The notes: generated from the sequence alone by a model not told the origin. 53,564 bases of DNA from Pseudomonadota bacterium (GCA_027625145.1 JAQBXK010000012.1:1-53564); one strand, 5' to 3'; shown: positions 15,670 through 25,283, numbered from the stretch's first letter. Program-made: numbers and translations.

Positions 15670-18015
15670 ATGTCTTCTAATATTAAAAAACCAACATCAG
15701 CTCATTGGGGCAGTTATTATGCTGAAGTAAATAATAATAAACTTATTGCAATGCATCCTTATGAAAAAGATAAAAACCCTTCTTTAATTGCAAATGGAAT
15801 AGTTGACACTATTGATGACGAATTAAGAATTAAAGTGCCTCATATAAGAAAAGGTTATCTTAAAGAAATAAGAAAAGAAAAATTAGATAGTAAAAATTAT
15901 ATCACAGGCAAGAGATCAAGAGAAAAAAGAGGATCTGATAAATTTGTCCCAATTACATGGGAAGAAGCTTTTGAAATAACCGCTTTTGAATTAAAAAGAA
16001 TAAAGAGCGACCATGGTAACAAAGCATTTTTTGCTGGTTCATATGGATGGGGCTCATCAGGCAGGTTCCATCATCCTCAAAGCCAACTTCATAGATTTTT
16101 TAATTCTTATGGGGGATATACTAAATCTGTCAATACATACTCATATGCAGCAAGTGAAACCATAATGCCTCATGTAATAGGCTTATCTTATAGACAGTTT
16201 TTAGATACTCATACAGATTGGGATAATATAAGGGACAATTCTGAAGTAATTTTAATGTTTGGAGGATTGCCTCTTAAAAACTCACAAGTTAATTCAGGCG
16301 GTGTAGGGAAACATACAACTAAAGAATATCTGTTAAGTTGCAAAAAAAAAGGTATCCAATTTATTAATATTAGCCCAATGGAAATGGAAGCAGATATAAT
16401 TACCAATTCTGATTGGATTCAAATAAGACCGGGAACTGATACAGCATTAATGTTAGCTATTGCTTTTATTCTAGAGACTGAAAGCTTAGCAGATAAGGCT
16501 TTTCTTAATAAATATTGCACTGGTTATGAAATTTTTGTCAAATATCTTAAAGGCACCTCTGATGGTAAAGCTAAAACACCCTATTGGGCTTCAAAAATAA
16601 CAGGAATACCTAGTAATAAAATCTATGATTTAGCTAAAAAAATTGTGAATAATAGAACTATGATAACAGGTGCCTGGGCCTTACAAAGACAGCAATATGG
16701 TGAGCAACCTCATTGGATGATAAGCGTTCTAGCTTGTATGTTAGGTCAAATAGGCCTTCCAGGGGGAGGATTTGGATTAGGTTACAGCGCAGAGAATGGT
16801 ATAGGAAACCCTGTTGAGCATCATAAATGGCCTGCTTTAGATCAATTTAAGAACCCAGTGTCTACTTTCATTCCTGTAGCCAGGACCTCTGATATGCTTC
16901 TAAACCCAGGAGATATTTTTTCATATAATGGTAAAGATATTGTGTATCCAGATATTAAGTTAGTATATTGGGCAGGTGGCAATCCTTTTCATCATCAAAT
17001 GGACTTAAAGAAACTTACAAAAGCTTTTAAAAAACCTGATACGGTGATCGTTAATGAAATCTGGTGGAATAGCCTTGCTAGACACGCAGATATTATTTTA
17101 CCTACATCAACATCACTTGAAAGAAATGACATATCTATAAAACATTGGGATCAAACTATATCACCAATGCATAAAGCAATAGATCCAATTGGAGATTCAA
17201 AATCCGATTATGATATTTTTTCAGGAATCGCTTCAAAACTTAATATTGAAAAAAAATTTACAGAAGGTAGGAATGAAGATGAATGGCTAAGACACCTTTG
17301 GAATCAAGCAAAAGATAGTGCCTCAAAAGCAAATTTTAATTTGCCAGAATTTGATAAATTTTGGAAAGGAGGATTTCAAGAAGTATTATCTCCTAAAAAA
17401 CAAACTATTCTAATGGAAGATTTTAGAAAAGATCCTATTAAAAATCCTTTACCTACTCCATCAGGTAAAATTGAAATTTTTTCTCAAACTATTTCTGATT
17501 TTAATTATAAAGATTGTCCAGGTCATCCTGTTTGGCTTGAGCAAGACGAATGGCTTGGATCAGTATTAACTAAAGATTATCCACTTCAACTTATTTCAGG
17601 CCAACCTGCTAATAAATTACATAGTCAACTAGATAATGGATCAGAAAGTCTAAAGGATAAAATACAAGGAAGAGAGCCAATAAAAATAAACCCTAAGGAC
17701 GCTTTATTTAGAGACCTTAAGAATGGAGATATTGTCGAAGTATATAATAAAAGAGGCAAATGCTTGGCTGGCGTGATAATTAGCAATGAAGTTATGAAAG
17801 GAGTAGTTTTCCTTCCTGTAGGCGCGTGGTACGATCCAATTGAAGATGGTAGCTTTTGCGTACATGGTAATCCAAATGTTTTGACTAAGGATAAAGGTAC
17901 ATCCTCACTATCCCAAGGACCATCTGCGCATTCAACATTAGTTGAAGTTAAAAAATATTTATTAGATCTGCCACCGATAAATATTTTTACAAAACCTATT
18001 ATAATTAGTAAATAA
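15670..18015 (+). CDS. bisC: BisC/TorA-type molybdopterin S/N-oxide reductase
   Basis: The 781-residue protein is of the DMSO-reductase family, close in length to E. coli BisC. It has no Tat signal and no N-terminal 4Fe-4S cysteine motif, so it is a cytoplasmic enzyme with only the molybdenum cofactor. The likely Mo ligand is the serine in VNTYSYAASETIMPHV, and further cofactor contacts include YWAGGNPFHHQ, NEIWWNSLARHADIILPTSTSLERND and the C-terminal LPVGAWYDP and HGNPNVLT motifs. Known relatives reduce biotin sulfoxide, methionine sulfoxide, DMSO or TMAO. It is followed after two bases by the racemase gene, placing it in the purine-catabolic unit, which is unusual. The physiological substrate is open. 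Confidence 0.85.
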   Translation: MSSNIKKPTSAHWGSYYAEVNNNKLIAMHPYEKDKNPSLIANGIVDTIDDELRIKVPHIRKGYLKEIRKEKLDSKNYITGKRSREKRGSDKFVPITWEEAFEITAFELKRIKSDHGNKAFFAGSYGWGSSGRFHHPQSQLHRFFNSYGGYTKSVNTYSYAASETIMPHVIGLSYRQFLDTHTDWDNIRDNSEVILMFGGLPLKNSQVNSGGVGKHTTKEYLLSCKKKGIQFINISPMEMEADIITNSDWIQIRPGTDTALMLAIAFILETESLADKAFLNKYCTGYEIFVKYLKGTSDGKAKTPYWASKITGIPSNKIYDLAKKIVNNRTMITGAWALQRQQYGEQPHWMISVLACMLGQIGLPGGGFGLGYSAENGIGNPVEHHKWPALDQFKNPVSTFIPVARTSDMLLNPGDIFSYNGKDIVYPDIKLVYWAGGNPFHHQMDLKKLTKAFKKPDTVIVNEIWWNSLARHADIILPTSTSLERNDISIKHWDQTISPMHKAIDPIGDSKSDYDIFSGIASKLNIEKKFTEGRNEDEWLRHLWNQAKDSASKANFNLPEFDKFWKGGFQEVLSPKKQTILMEDFRKDPIKNPLPTPSGKIEIFSQTISDFNYKDCPGHPVWLEQDEWLGSVLTKDYPLQLISGQPANKLHSQLDNGSESLKDKIQGREPIKINPKDALFRDLKNGDIVEVYNKRGKCLAGVIISNEVMKGVVFLPVGAWYDPIEDGSFCVHGNPNVLTKDKGTSSLSQGPSAHSTLVEVKKYLLDLPPINIFTKPIIISK

Positions 18016-18017
18016 CG

Positions 18018-18728
18018 TTGAACAATTTTAATTATGAAATTTGCATTATCAATCCTTATAAAAGTTATTTATTAGCCGATAAAATTATATTATCAGCTCG
18101 AAAAGTATCATCTTCAAAAACTAAAATTATAATTAGCAAATATGAATTTGATAATAACATAGACCATGAATATTATGACGAAAGCGTAAATGTAACGAAT
18201 TTAATTAAAGAAATTGAAAATAACGATACATCTGACGCATTTATTATATCATGTTTTGAAGATCCCGCACTTGATATCGCCAGAAGTATTAAATCAAAAT
18301 TAATTATAGGAATTGGAGAAGCTTCTTTTTATACAGCTAATTTAATAGCTAAAAAATTTTCTATAATAACAACCTTATCTAGATCTAATGAAGCAATTAA
18401 AAATAATTTAGTTAATTATGGATTAGACCATAAGTGTGTTTCAATAAACGCTATTGAAGTACCAGTTTTAGATTTAGAGACAATGTCTAAAATAAATTTA
18501 TCTAAACTTAAAAACGAGATAAAAAGAACGATTGAAGAAGATAAAGCTGAAGTTATTATTCTCTGTACACCTGGGATGTTTAACTTAAGTAAACAGTTAG
18601 AGGAAGAATTCCAAATTCCAATTATTGAAGGAGTTTCAACAGCTATAACTATGGTTGAGAGCCTATTAAAACTTGGTTTTAATATTAATAAATTAGCTGT
18701 AAATCAATCAAAATATATTAAAGGTTGA
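18018..18728 (+). CDS. hpxA: Asp/Glu/hydantoin racemase-family protein, probable allantoin racemase
   Basis: The 236-residue product has the two catalytic cysteines of the family: one in ISCFEDPALDIARS (around residue 79) and one in ILCTPGM (around 176). The CF-x-DP pattern is typical of hydantoin/allantoin racemases (HpxA). It would interconvert the allantoin enantiomers for a stereospecific allantoinase. The start is TTG at 18018, two bases after the BisC-type stop codon; no in-frame ATG exists in the N-terminal part, and no strong ribosome binding site is seen, so translation probably depends on coupling. The purine neighbours favour allantoin over other hydantoins. Confidence 0.75.
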   Translation: MNNFNYEICIINPYKSYLLADKIILSARKVSSSKTKIIISKYEFDNNIDHEYYDESVNVTNLIKEIENNDTSDAFIISCFEDPALDIARSIKSKLIIGIGEASFYTANLIAKKFSIITTLSRSNEAIKNNLVNYGLDHKCVSINAIEVPVLDLETMSKINLSKLKNEIKRTIEEDKAEVIILCTPGMFNLSKQLEEEFQIPIIEGVSTAITMVESLLKLGFNINKLAVNQSKYIKG

Positions 18729-18780
18729 TTTATCACGTTAAAAAAACAATTTTTAATTATCTATAATAATGGCATTCAAC

Positions 18781-19302
18781 TTATATATTTATATCATCAA
18801 TTCTAATTTGAGCTATTTTATGAACTTCCTTTAAAGCAGTTGTAAACTCTTGTTCATATGAGTTTTTAATTCTTTTGTTCATTTCATTTATTATGTTTTC
18901 TTTTGTTAAACCTTTTACCGCTATAATAAATGGAAACTCAAATTTTGATTTATATTTATTATTTAGATTTATTAAAACATTAAATTCATTATCGTTTAAT
19001 TTATCTAACCCTACTGATTTTTGTTCTAATTTAGAAAAATCAGTTAGTTCGGATACCTTTTGTAATTTTTTCCCCAATTCAGGGTGCATATTTAATAATT
19101 TCAATTGTTCAGCACTTGTCGCATTTTGAACTATTGATTTCATTTTTAAAAATAAAATACTTTTATTACTAATTTTAATTTTTCCATTCGTAATTAATCT
19201 TTCAGGAACCCATGGGGAATGTTCATATATACCACTTAAAATACTCATAAACCTTTTTTCATCTATAATTTTAGAAAACAGCATAAAATTTTTATTGGAC
19301 AT
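18781..19302 (-). CDS. uraD: OHCU decarboxylase
   Basis: The 173-residue helical protein has the family's catalytic set: H73-P-E-L-G (proton donor/acceptor histidine), the S-x-x-E-Q motif at 92-96, and FEFPFIIAVKG. It decarboxylates 2-oxo-4-hydroxy-4-carboxy-5-ureidoimidazoline stereospecifically to (S)-allantoin, the step after UraH. It is transcribed divergently from uraH across 72 bases, and converges with the racemase gene. Confidence 0.9.
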   Translation of the reverse strand: MSNKNFMLFSKIIDEKRFMSILSGIYEHSPWVPERLITNGKIKISNKSILFLKMKSIVQNATSAEQLKLLNMHPELGKKLQKVSELTDFSKLEQKSVGLDKLNDNEFNVLINLNNKYKSKFEFPFIIAVKGLTKENIINEMNKRIKNSYEQEFTTALKEVHKIAQIRIDDINI

Positions 19303-19326
19303 TATTACATCAATTCCTATGATTAG

Positions 19327-19356
19327 TTGATATTATATAAGCATATTTAATATATA
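19327..19356 (+). promoter_or_regulatory. Probable promoter of the uraH-puuD operon
   Basis: TTGATA (19327-19332) and TATATA (19351-19356) are separated by 18 bases, ending 18 bases before the uraH ATG. This is the only gap upstream of the plus-strand purine operon, so a promoter must be close. The match is good but AT-rich DNA yields such pairs easily. Confidence 0.4.
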
Positions 19357-19374
19357 TTTGGATAGTAAAAAAAA

Positions 19375-19728
19375 ATGGCGGGACTAACAACACACGTACT
19401 TGATACAAATCAAGGAAAACCTGCTAAAAGCATGAAAATTGATTTGTTTAAAATTGAACTAACAAAAAGATTTTATTTAGGCACCTATTCAACAAATAAT
19501 GATGGAAGAGTTGATAGCCCTCTCATTATGTCAGAAGATTTGGAAGTGACAACTTACGAAATATTATTTCATGCTGGTGAGTATCTCAAAAAAGAAAATC
19601 CTAATTCTACATCAACTTTATTCTTAGATATAATTCCTATAAGATTCAATGTTACAAATAACAAAGAACATTACCATGTTCCCTTATTGTTATCATCTTA
19701 TAGTTATAGCACTTATAAAGGAAGCTGA
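19375..19728 (+). CDS. uraH: 5-hydroxyisourate hydrolase (transthyretin-like)
   Basis: The 117-residue transthyretin-related protein has the HIU hydrolase signatures: LTTHVLDTNQGKPA at the N terminus (catalytic His7), Arg45 in NDGRVD, HYHVPLLLS (99-107) and the C-terminal YKGS, the variant of the diagnostic YRGS. It hydrolyses 5-hydroxyisourate to OHCU. There is no signal peptide. It overlaps puuD by one base (TGATG), so HIU made by PuuD is passed straight on in the same operon. Confidence 0.93.
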   Translation: MAGLTTHVLDTNQGKPAKSMKIDLFKIELTKRFYLGTYSTNNDGRVDSPLIMSEDLEVTTYEILFHAGEYLKKENPNSTSTLFLDIIPIRFNVTNNKEHYHVPLLLSSYSYSTYKGS

Positions 19729-20960
19729 TGATTTTTTTATTACAAGAATGGATTGAAATTATCTTAAGATGGCTTCACGTAATTGCTGGAATTGCCTGGA
19801 TTGGTTCTAGTTTCTATTTCATAGCACTAGATTTAAGTTTAAAACAAAATAAAGATCTCCCTTCAAAATCACATGGTGAAGCTTGGCAAGTTCATGGAGG
19901 TGGTTTTTATCATTTAGTAAAGTACTTAGTTGCCCCTTCAAGGCTTCCAGCCGAGTTAACTTGGTTTAAATGGGAAGCGTATGCAACATGGGTATCAGGC
20001 TTTGCCTTGTTAGCACTAATATATTACGCAGGTGCAGAACTATATATGATAGATATAGTCAAATATGATTTTGAAAAGTATGAAGCAATAATAATATCTA
20101 TTATTGGTATTATCATAGGCTGGTTACTTTATGATCTTATTTGTAGAATGGCATTAAAAACTAATGTTTATGTTCTTATTATAGCAATACTTATCCTGGT
20201 TTCATCTATGTCGTGGCTGTATTCTGAGTTATTTAGTTATAGAGGAGCATATATGCAGGTTGGAACTGTGCTAGGAACAATTATGGTAGCTAATGTTTTG
20301 ATGATAATTATTCCTGGTCAAAAAAAAGTAGTCACAAGTTTACTTTCTGGAGAAGAACCTGACCCTAAACATGGAATGATTGCAAAACAAAGATCTTTAC
20401 ATAATAATTACCTCACTCTTCCAGTTATTTTTATTATGATTGGAAATCACTATCCATTTGTTTATGCAACCTCATATTCTTGGATTATAATTTCTTTAAT
20501 TTTAATTATTGGAGCTCTAATAAGGCATTTTTTTAATGTTAAACACACAGGGGAAAACCCTCCATATTGGGTTTTATTTCCAATAATTATTTTGATAACA
20601 TTAAGTATCTATGTTTCAGAAATTGGAAAACCTAATCTTGAACTTAAAAACAACAAAACTACAGTTAAACTAATCCCTAAAATACCAGAGTTAATTCTTT
20701 CTAATGCACAAGAAATTATAGTTTCAAAATGTTCAATGTGTCATTCTAAAGAACCTTTATGGGAAAATATGCGATCTGCTCCTAAACTTATAAAATTAGA
20801 AACAACAGAAGATATTATAAATAATATAGATAAAATATATACACATTCAGTTATTTCATTTGCAATGCCTCCCGGAAATATTTCATTTTTAGAAAGCCAT
20901 GAACGAGCTGAAATAGGAAAACTATATGAAGCAATATCGAATATAAAAAATAACAAATAA
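19728..20960 (+). CDS. puuD: Membrane urate oxidase PuuD with C-terminal cytochrome c domain
   Basis: The 410-residue protein has about eight membrane helices (DUF989 part, residues 1-305) with conserved HVIAGIAWIGSSFYFIALD and HGGGFYHLVKYLVAP segments near the N terminus. It ends in a c-type cytochrome domain: haem motif C335-S-M-C-H339 and a probable axial methionine at 380 in AMPPGN. PuuD oxidises urate to 5-hydroxyisourate and passes electrons to the respiratory chain instead of making hydrogen peroxide as uricase does. It is the third independent type of urate oxidase. Its position between uraH and the hydantoinase gene fits exactly. Confidence 0.93.
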   Translation: MIFLLQEWIEIILRWLHVIAGIAWIGSSFYFIALDLSLKQNKDLPSKSHGEAWQVHGGGFYHLVKYLVAPSRLPAELTWFKWEAYATWVSGFALLALIYYAGAELYMIDIVKYDFEKYEAIIISIIGIIIGWLLYDLICRMALKTNVYVLIIAILILVSSMSWLYSELFSYRGAYMQVGTVLGTIMVANVLMIIIPGQKKVVTSLLSGEEPDPKHGMIAKQRSLHNNYLTLPVIFIMIGNHYPFVYATSYSWIIISLILIIGALIRHFFNVKHTGENPPYWVLFPIIILITLSIYVSEIGKPNLELKNNKTTVKLIPKIPELILSNAQEIIVSKCSMCHSKEPLWENMRSAPKLIKLETTEDIINNIDKIYTHSVISFAMPPGNISFLESHERAEIGKLYEAISNIKNNK

Positions 20961-20980
20961 AATCTACTAAGGATTATCAC

Positions 20981-22387
20981 ATGCAAAAGTTTGATACTAT
21001 TTTTAAAAATGGAGAAATAATCACTGAAAATGGTAAAGAAAAAACTGATCTAGGGATTTTGAATGGCAAAATATCAGCAATAGGAATTTTAAATGATGAA
21101 GCATCTGTTATAGAAGACGCTTCTAATTTAATAATCTTACCGGGTGGTGTAGATGCACATGTTCACATTGATCAACCGTCTGGCCCTGATGTTGAAATGG
21201 CAGATAATTTTCAAACTGCGACAATGTCTGCAGCGGCCGGAGGATCAACAACTATACTTCCATTTGCAATGCAAGAAAAAGGTCAATCTCTAAGGAAATG
21301 TGTTGAAGATTACCATAAAAAAGCTACAAACAACCTTTATATAGATACCTCTTTTCATTTAATAATAAGTGACCCTTCTCCTCAAGTTTTAGGCCAGGAA
21401 CTACCCGCTCTGGCTAGAGATGGATATACTTCTTTTAAAGTATTCATGACTTATGATGATCTAGTTTTAAATGATGCAGAATTACTTGAGGTTTTTGAGG
21501 TTGCTAAAAAAGAAAAAACTTTAGTAATGGTACATGCAGAAGGTTACGATGCCATTAGGTACCTGACTAAAAAGCTGGAAGATGAAGGTAAATTAGCTCC
21601 TTATTATCATGGCCTTTCAAGGCCTCAAATAGTTGAAAGAGAAGCTACACATAGAGCTATTAGTCATGCAGAAATAGTAGATATTCCAATAGTAATAGTT
21701 CACGTCTCAGGTAACGAAGCGCTTTCACAGATAAAATGGGCAAAAAATAAAGGAATAAAAGTTTTCTCCGAAACATGTCCTCAGTACATTTGTTTAACAG
21801 AGGATGACATGAAAGGTCTAAACATGGATTTCGAAGGAGCTAAGTATGTATGCTCTCCTCCTCCAAGGGATTTAGAAAGCCAAAAAGCAATTTGGGAAGG
21901 ATTAATAGATGGTACATTTGATATTTTTTCGTCTGATCATTGTCCATTTAAATTTAAAGATAAAAAAGGGAAAGATAGACCTGGTGCACGAACTTCTTTC
22001 AAATGGGTTCCAAATGGGATTCCAGGCGTGGAAACAAGGCTTCCCATTTTGTTTTCTGAAGGGGTTAGTAAAAAAAGAATTACTATAGAAAGATTTGTTG
22101 AATTAACATCAACCAATCCTGCAAAAATGTATGGTTTATATCCACAAAAAGGTTCAATAAAAGTTGGTGCTGATGCAGATTTAACAATATGGGATCCAAA
22201 TAAAATTGCAAAAATAAAACAGTCAAACTTACATCATGGTTCAGACTACACACCTTATGAAAATTTAGAAATAAAAGGTTGGCCGATTGAAACTTGGTTA
22301 AGAGGAATAAAAATTTTTGGGAATGGGGAATTTATAATTAAAGAAAATATGGGAAAATATATTTCTAGAGGCTTTTCTTCTTTATAA
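20981..22387 (+). CDS. Hydantoinase/dihydropyrimidinase-family hydrolase, probable allantoinase
   Basis: The 468-residue amidohydrolase has an intact binuclear metal site: H60 and H62 (DAHVHIDQP), carbamylated K153 (YTSFKVFM), H185, H241 and D319 (SSDHCP). By sequence it belongs to the dihydropyrimidinase/D-hydantoinase branch, not the AllB or PuuE branches. Since all other steps from urate to ureidoglycolate are encoded around it and no other allantoinase is present, it probably opens the hydantoin ring of allantoin to allantoate. A dihydropyrimidinase role cannot be excluded. AAGGA precedes the ATG. Confidence 0.88.
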   Translation: MQKFDTIFKNGEIITENGKEKTDLGILNGKISAIGILNDEASVIEDASNLIILPGGVDAHVHIDQPSGPDVEMADNFQTATMSAAAGGSTTILPFAMQEKGQSLRKCVEDYHKKATNNLYIDTSFHLIISDPSPQVLGQELPALARDGYTSFKVFMTYDDLVLNDAELLEVFEVAKKEKTLVMVHAEGYDAIRYLTKKLEDEGKLAPYYHGLSRPQIVEREATHRAISHAEIVDIPIVIVHVSGNEALSQIKWAKNKGIKVFSETCPQYICLTEDDMKGLNMDFEGAKYVCSPPPRDLESQKAIWEGLIDGTFDIFSSDHCPFKFKDKKGKDRPGARTSFKWVPNGIPGVETRLPILFSEGVSKKRITIERFVELTSTNPAKMYGLYPQKGSIKVGADADLTIWDPNKIAKIKQSNLHHGSDYTPYENLEIKGWPIETWLRGIKIFGNGEFIIKENMGKYISRGFSSL

Positions 22388-22415
22388 AAAAATTATTAAA
22401 ATTGGGATTAAATAG

Positions 22416-23405
22416 ATGAATATCATTGATAAAATAGAAACACTTGTAAATCTTTCCTCACCCAAAATGGGCTCAAAGGTAATAAGCGTATCTGATGATT
22501 TCTTTGGTAAAGCATCTCGAATGTTAGATGATAAAGACCCTGTTTTTATTGAAGATAAATATGATGATCATGGAAAATGGATGGACGGCTGGGAAAGTAG
22601 AAGAAGAAGAGATGGAGGTCATGATTGGGCAATTATAAAACTTGGTTCACCAGGTGTCATTTCTAAAGCTGAGATAGATACAAGCCACTTTACTGGTAAT
22701 TTTCCGCCTTTCACCTCTTTAGAAGGACTTTTTAGTGAAGAAGCACTTAATGAAAAATCAAATTGGGTACCATTAATTAAAAAATCTTCATTAATTGGTA
22801 ATAAAAAAAATGACTTTATAATTGAATCAGCACCCAAAGTAAACTATGTACGTTTACAAATTTTTCCTGATGGAGGTATTGCTAGAATAAAGTTGTTTGG
22901 AGAAGTGAAGTATAACTGGAACAATTTTAATAAAAATAAATTAATTGAATTATCTTCATTAAAACTAGGTGGATCAATAGTTGCATTTAATAATGCACAT
23001 TATGGAGATGTATCAGCTCTTTTGTCAGATGGAAGAGGCAAAACAATGGGAGATGGTTGGGAAACAAGAAGAAGAAGAGAACCAGGAAATGATTGGATAA
23101 TAATTAAATTAGCACAAAAAGGTAAAATTCAACAAATTGAAATCGATACAGCTCATTTTAAAGGTAATTTTCCAGATCAAGCTTCCTTACAAGCTGAATC
23201 TATAAATCAAAACGTGAAGATTGAAGATATTATTAAACAATCAGAAAATTGGGATACAATTTTACAAAAAAATAAATTAAAGGCAGATATTATTCATAAT
23301 TATAAAAATGAAATTAAAATAATTAATGAAGCAACACACGTTAGGTTAAACATTTTTCCTGATGGAGGAGTTTCAAGACTTAGAGTGTTTGGCTTAAGAG
23401 TTTGA
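22416..23405 (+). CDS. alc: Allantoicase
   Basis: The 329-residue protein is built from two homologous jelly-roll repeats, each with the same pattern: FFGKASRML or YGDVSALL, then DGWESRRRRDGGHDW or DGWETRRRREPGNDW, then IDTSHFTGNFP or IDTAHFKGNFP, and a closing FPDGGIARIKLFG or FPDGGVSRLRVFG. Length is as usual. It splits allantoate to (S)-ureidoglycolate and urea. It is followed by the ureidoglycolate lyase gene after one base. Confidence 0.95.
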   Translation: MNIIDKIETLVNLSSPKMGSKVISVSDDFFGKASRMLDDKDPVFIEDKYDDHGKWMDGWESRRRRDGGHDWAIIKLGSPGVISKAEIDTSHFTGNFPPFTSLEGLFSEEALNEKSNWVPLIKKSSLIGNKKNDFIIESAPKVNYVRLQIFPDGGIARIKLFGEVKYNWNNFNKNKLIELSSLKLGGSIVAFNNAHYGDVSALLSDGRGKTMGDGWETRRRREPGNDWIIIKLAQKGKIQQIEIDTAHFKGNFPDQASLQAESINQNVKIEDIIKQSENWDTILQKNKLKADIIHNYKNEIKIINEATHVRLNIFPDGGVSRLRVFGLRV

Positions 23406-23406
23406 A

Positions 23407-23919
23407 ATGAAAACAATACCCATTGCCGTTATCACTAAGGAGACGTTTTTACCTTTTGGTCATTTGATTGATAAAGAAAATGCTGCAACAAAGTATTTTA
23501 TTAATCAAGGAACTACTGAAAGACATCATAAGGTATCTGAATTAAGCTTAAATAATGAAGGTGGAACTCCAACTATTTCAATATTTTCTGGCACTCCAAG
23601 GGTAATGCCTATTGAGATCAAAATCATGGAAAAACACCCTATTTCTTCTCAAAGTTTTTTGCCTATACAAAACATTGATTGGTTAACCGTTGTATGTCAT
23701 GAAAATAATGGGATGCCAGATTTAAATAATTTAAAATGCTTTCTTATTAATGGAAATATAGGAATAACATATAATCAAAATGTTTGGCATCATCCCTTAT
23801 TGGTAAAAAATAAACAGGATTTTTGGATTGTAGATAGAACTAAAACAAATGAACCTTCTTCTATTAATTTAGTTGAATACCATTTCTTAAAAAAAGAAAT
23901 TCAGTGTTTATCATTTTAA
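23407..23919 (+). CDS. allA: Ureidoglycolate lyase
   Basis: The 170-residue cupin-like protein has AllA features: ETFLPFGHLID at the N terminus, the catalytic-region ISIFSGTPR, MEKHPISSQSFLPI and YNQNVWHHPLL. It cleaves ureidoglycolate to glyoxylate and urea, the last step of the plus-strand purine operon (uraH-puuD-hydantoinase-alc-allA). The start lies one base after the allantoicase stop. It converges with the deaminase gene with a 3-base gap and no visible terminator between them. Confidence 0.92.
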   Translation: MKTIPIAVITKETFLPFGHLIDKENAATKYFINQGTTERHHKVSELSLNNEGGTPTISIFSGTPRVMPIEIKIMEKHPISSQSFLPIQNIDWLTVVCHENNGMPDLNNLKCFLINGNIGITYNQNVWHHPLLVKNKQDFWIVDRTKTNEPSSINLVEYHFLKKEIQCLSF

Positions 23920-23922
23920 AAT

Positions 23923-25275
23923 TTATATTTTTAATAAACGTTCAGAAGCTGATCTATGTTCTTCAAGAGATACGCCAAGATCAATATTATTTATATTTCC
24001 TGATTCTGAGATAATCTTACCATTACATATTGTATAACTCGTTCTCATTGGAGTGCATAAAACTAAACCAGCAACTGGATCGCTCCAAGTACCCGATAAT
24101 GCTATTTGTTTTAAATCATAAACTGCAAAATCTGCAGCTTTACCAACAGCTATCTGACCTATATCATCTCTATTTAAAACTTTGGCTCCACCTCTTGTGG
24201 CTGTGTATAATGCTTCTCTAGGAGAAAACTTATCTGCGCCAAGATTTACTCTTTGTAATAACATTGCCTGTCGTGCTTCACTAAGAAGATGACCACTGTC
24301 ATTTGAACTAGATCCATCCACTCCTAAACCTACTTTTACCCCAGCGTCCATCCAATTTCTTAAAGGAGCTATGCCACTAGCAAGACGCATATTAGAACAA
24401 GGACAATGCGCTATTCCTGTTCCTGTTTTAGAAAAAAGTTCAATTTCACTTTCATTTAGCTGTACACAATGTGCATGCCATACATCCTTGCCAATCCAAC
24501 CTAATTGCTCAACATATTCACCTGGACGCATACCAAAGTGTTTCTGTGTATATTCAATGTCCTCTTTATTTTCGGCTAAGTGTGTATGCATCCCTACTGA
24601 GTATTGTCTTGCTAAAATAGCTGTTTCTCGCATTAGGTTTTGACTAACACTAAATGGTGAACAAGGAGCCAAAGCTATTCTTAACATTGAAAATTCAGAG
24701 TTATCATTGAAGTTTTCTATTACTCTTTGACAATCTTTGAGTATAGCCTCTTCATTTTCAACGAGTGAATCTGGAGGCAATCCTCCCTTACTTACACCAA
24801 TACTCATCGAACCTCTAGTAGCATGGAACCTACAGCCAACTTTCTTAGCAGCTTCAATTTCATCTTCTAATTTTGAGCCATTGGGAAAAAGATAAAGATG
24901 ATCACTTGAAGTTGTACAACCACTTATCACCATTTCAGACAATCCAATTAATGCAGATATATATATATCTCTTGGAACAATATTATTCCAAACTGAATAT
25001 AAATTAGTTAACCAGCCAAATAACGATTCGTTTTGAGCTTTTGGATAACAACGTGTCAAATTTTGAAATAAATGATGATGAGTATTAATTAAGCCTGGAA
25101 TAACAACCATATCTGTTGCGTCAATGATTTGATCTGGTTGGTAATTTGAGTTGTCGCACTTTCCTATTTCAACAATAATTCCATTTTCACTATAAATGGA
25201 ATTATTACTAAGCTCACGCAGGTCATCATCCATAGTAGCTATAACTTTAGCGTTTTTTATTAAAATATTAGACAT
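23923..25275 (-). CDS. 8-oxoguanine/guanine-type deaminase (amidohydrolase)
   Basis: The 450-residue metal-dependent hydrolase has the HHH run at 66-68 (INTHHHLFQNLTRCYPKA), GMHTHLAENKED, HAHCVQL and GLGVDGSSSND, giving the single-metal deaminase site. The NLTRCYP and NLYSVWNNIVPRD segments resemble 8-oxoguanine deaminases, which release urate directly; guanine deaminase or hydroxydechloroatrazine-like activity is less likely. The frame can be extended by a TTG at 25308, but that lies inside the terminator of the permease gene; the ATG at 25275 is chosen. The product would feed urate to PuuD. Confidence 0.85.
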   Translation of the reverse strand: MSNILIKNAKVIATMDDDLRELSNNSIYSENGIIVEIGKCDNSNYQPDQIIDATDMVVIPGLINTHHHLFQNLTRCYPKAQNESLFGWLTNLYSVWNNIVPRDIYISALIGLSEMVISGCTTSSDHLYLFPNGSKLEDEIEAAKKVGCRFHATRGSMSIGVSKGGLPPDSLVENEEAILKDCQRVIENFNDNSEFSMLRIALAPCSPFSVSQNLMRETAILARQYSVGMHTHLAENKEDIEYTQKHFGMRPGEYVEQLGWIGKDVWHAHCVQLNESEIELFSKTGTGIAHCPCSNMRLASGIAPLRNWMDAGVKVGLGVDGSSSNDSGHLLSEARQAMLLQRVNLGADKFSPREALYTATRGGAKVLNRDDIGQIAVGKAADFAVYDLKQIALSGTWSDPVAGLVLCTPMRTSYTICNGKIISESGNINNIDLGVSLEEHRSASERLLKI

Positions 25276-25283
25276 ATGATTTT

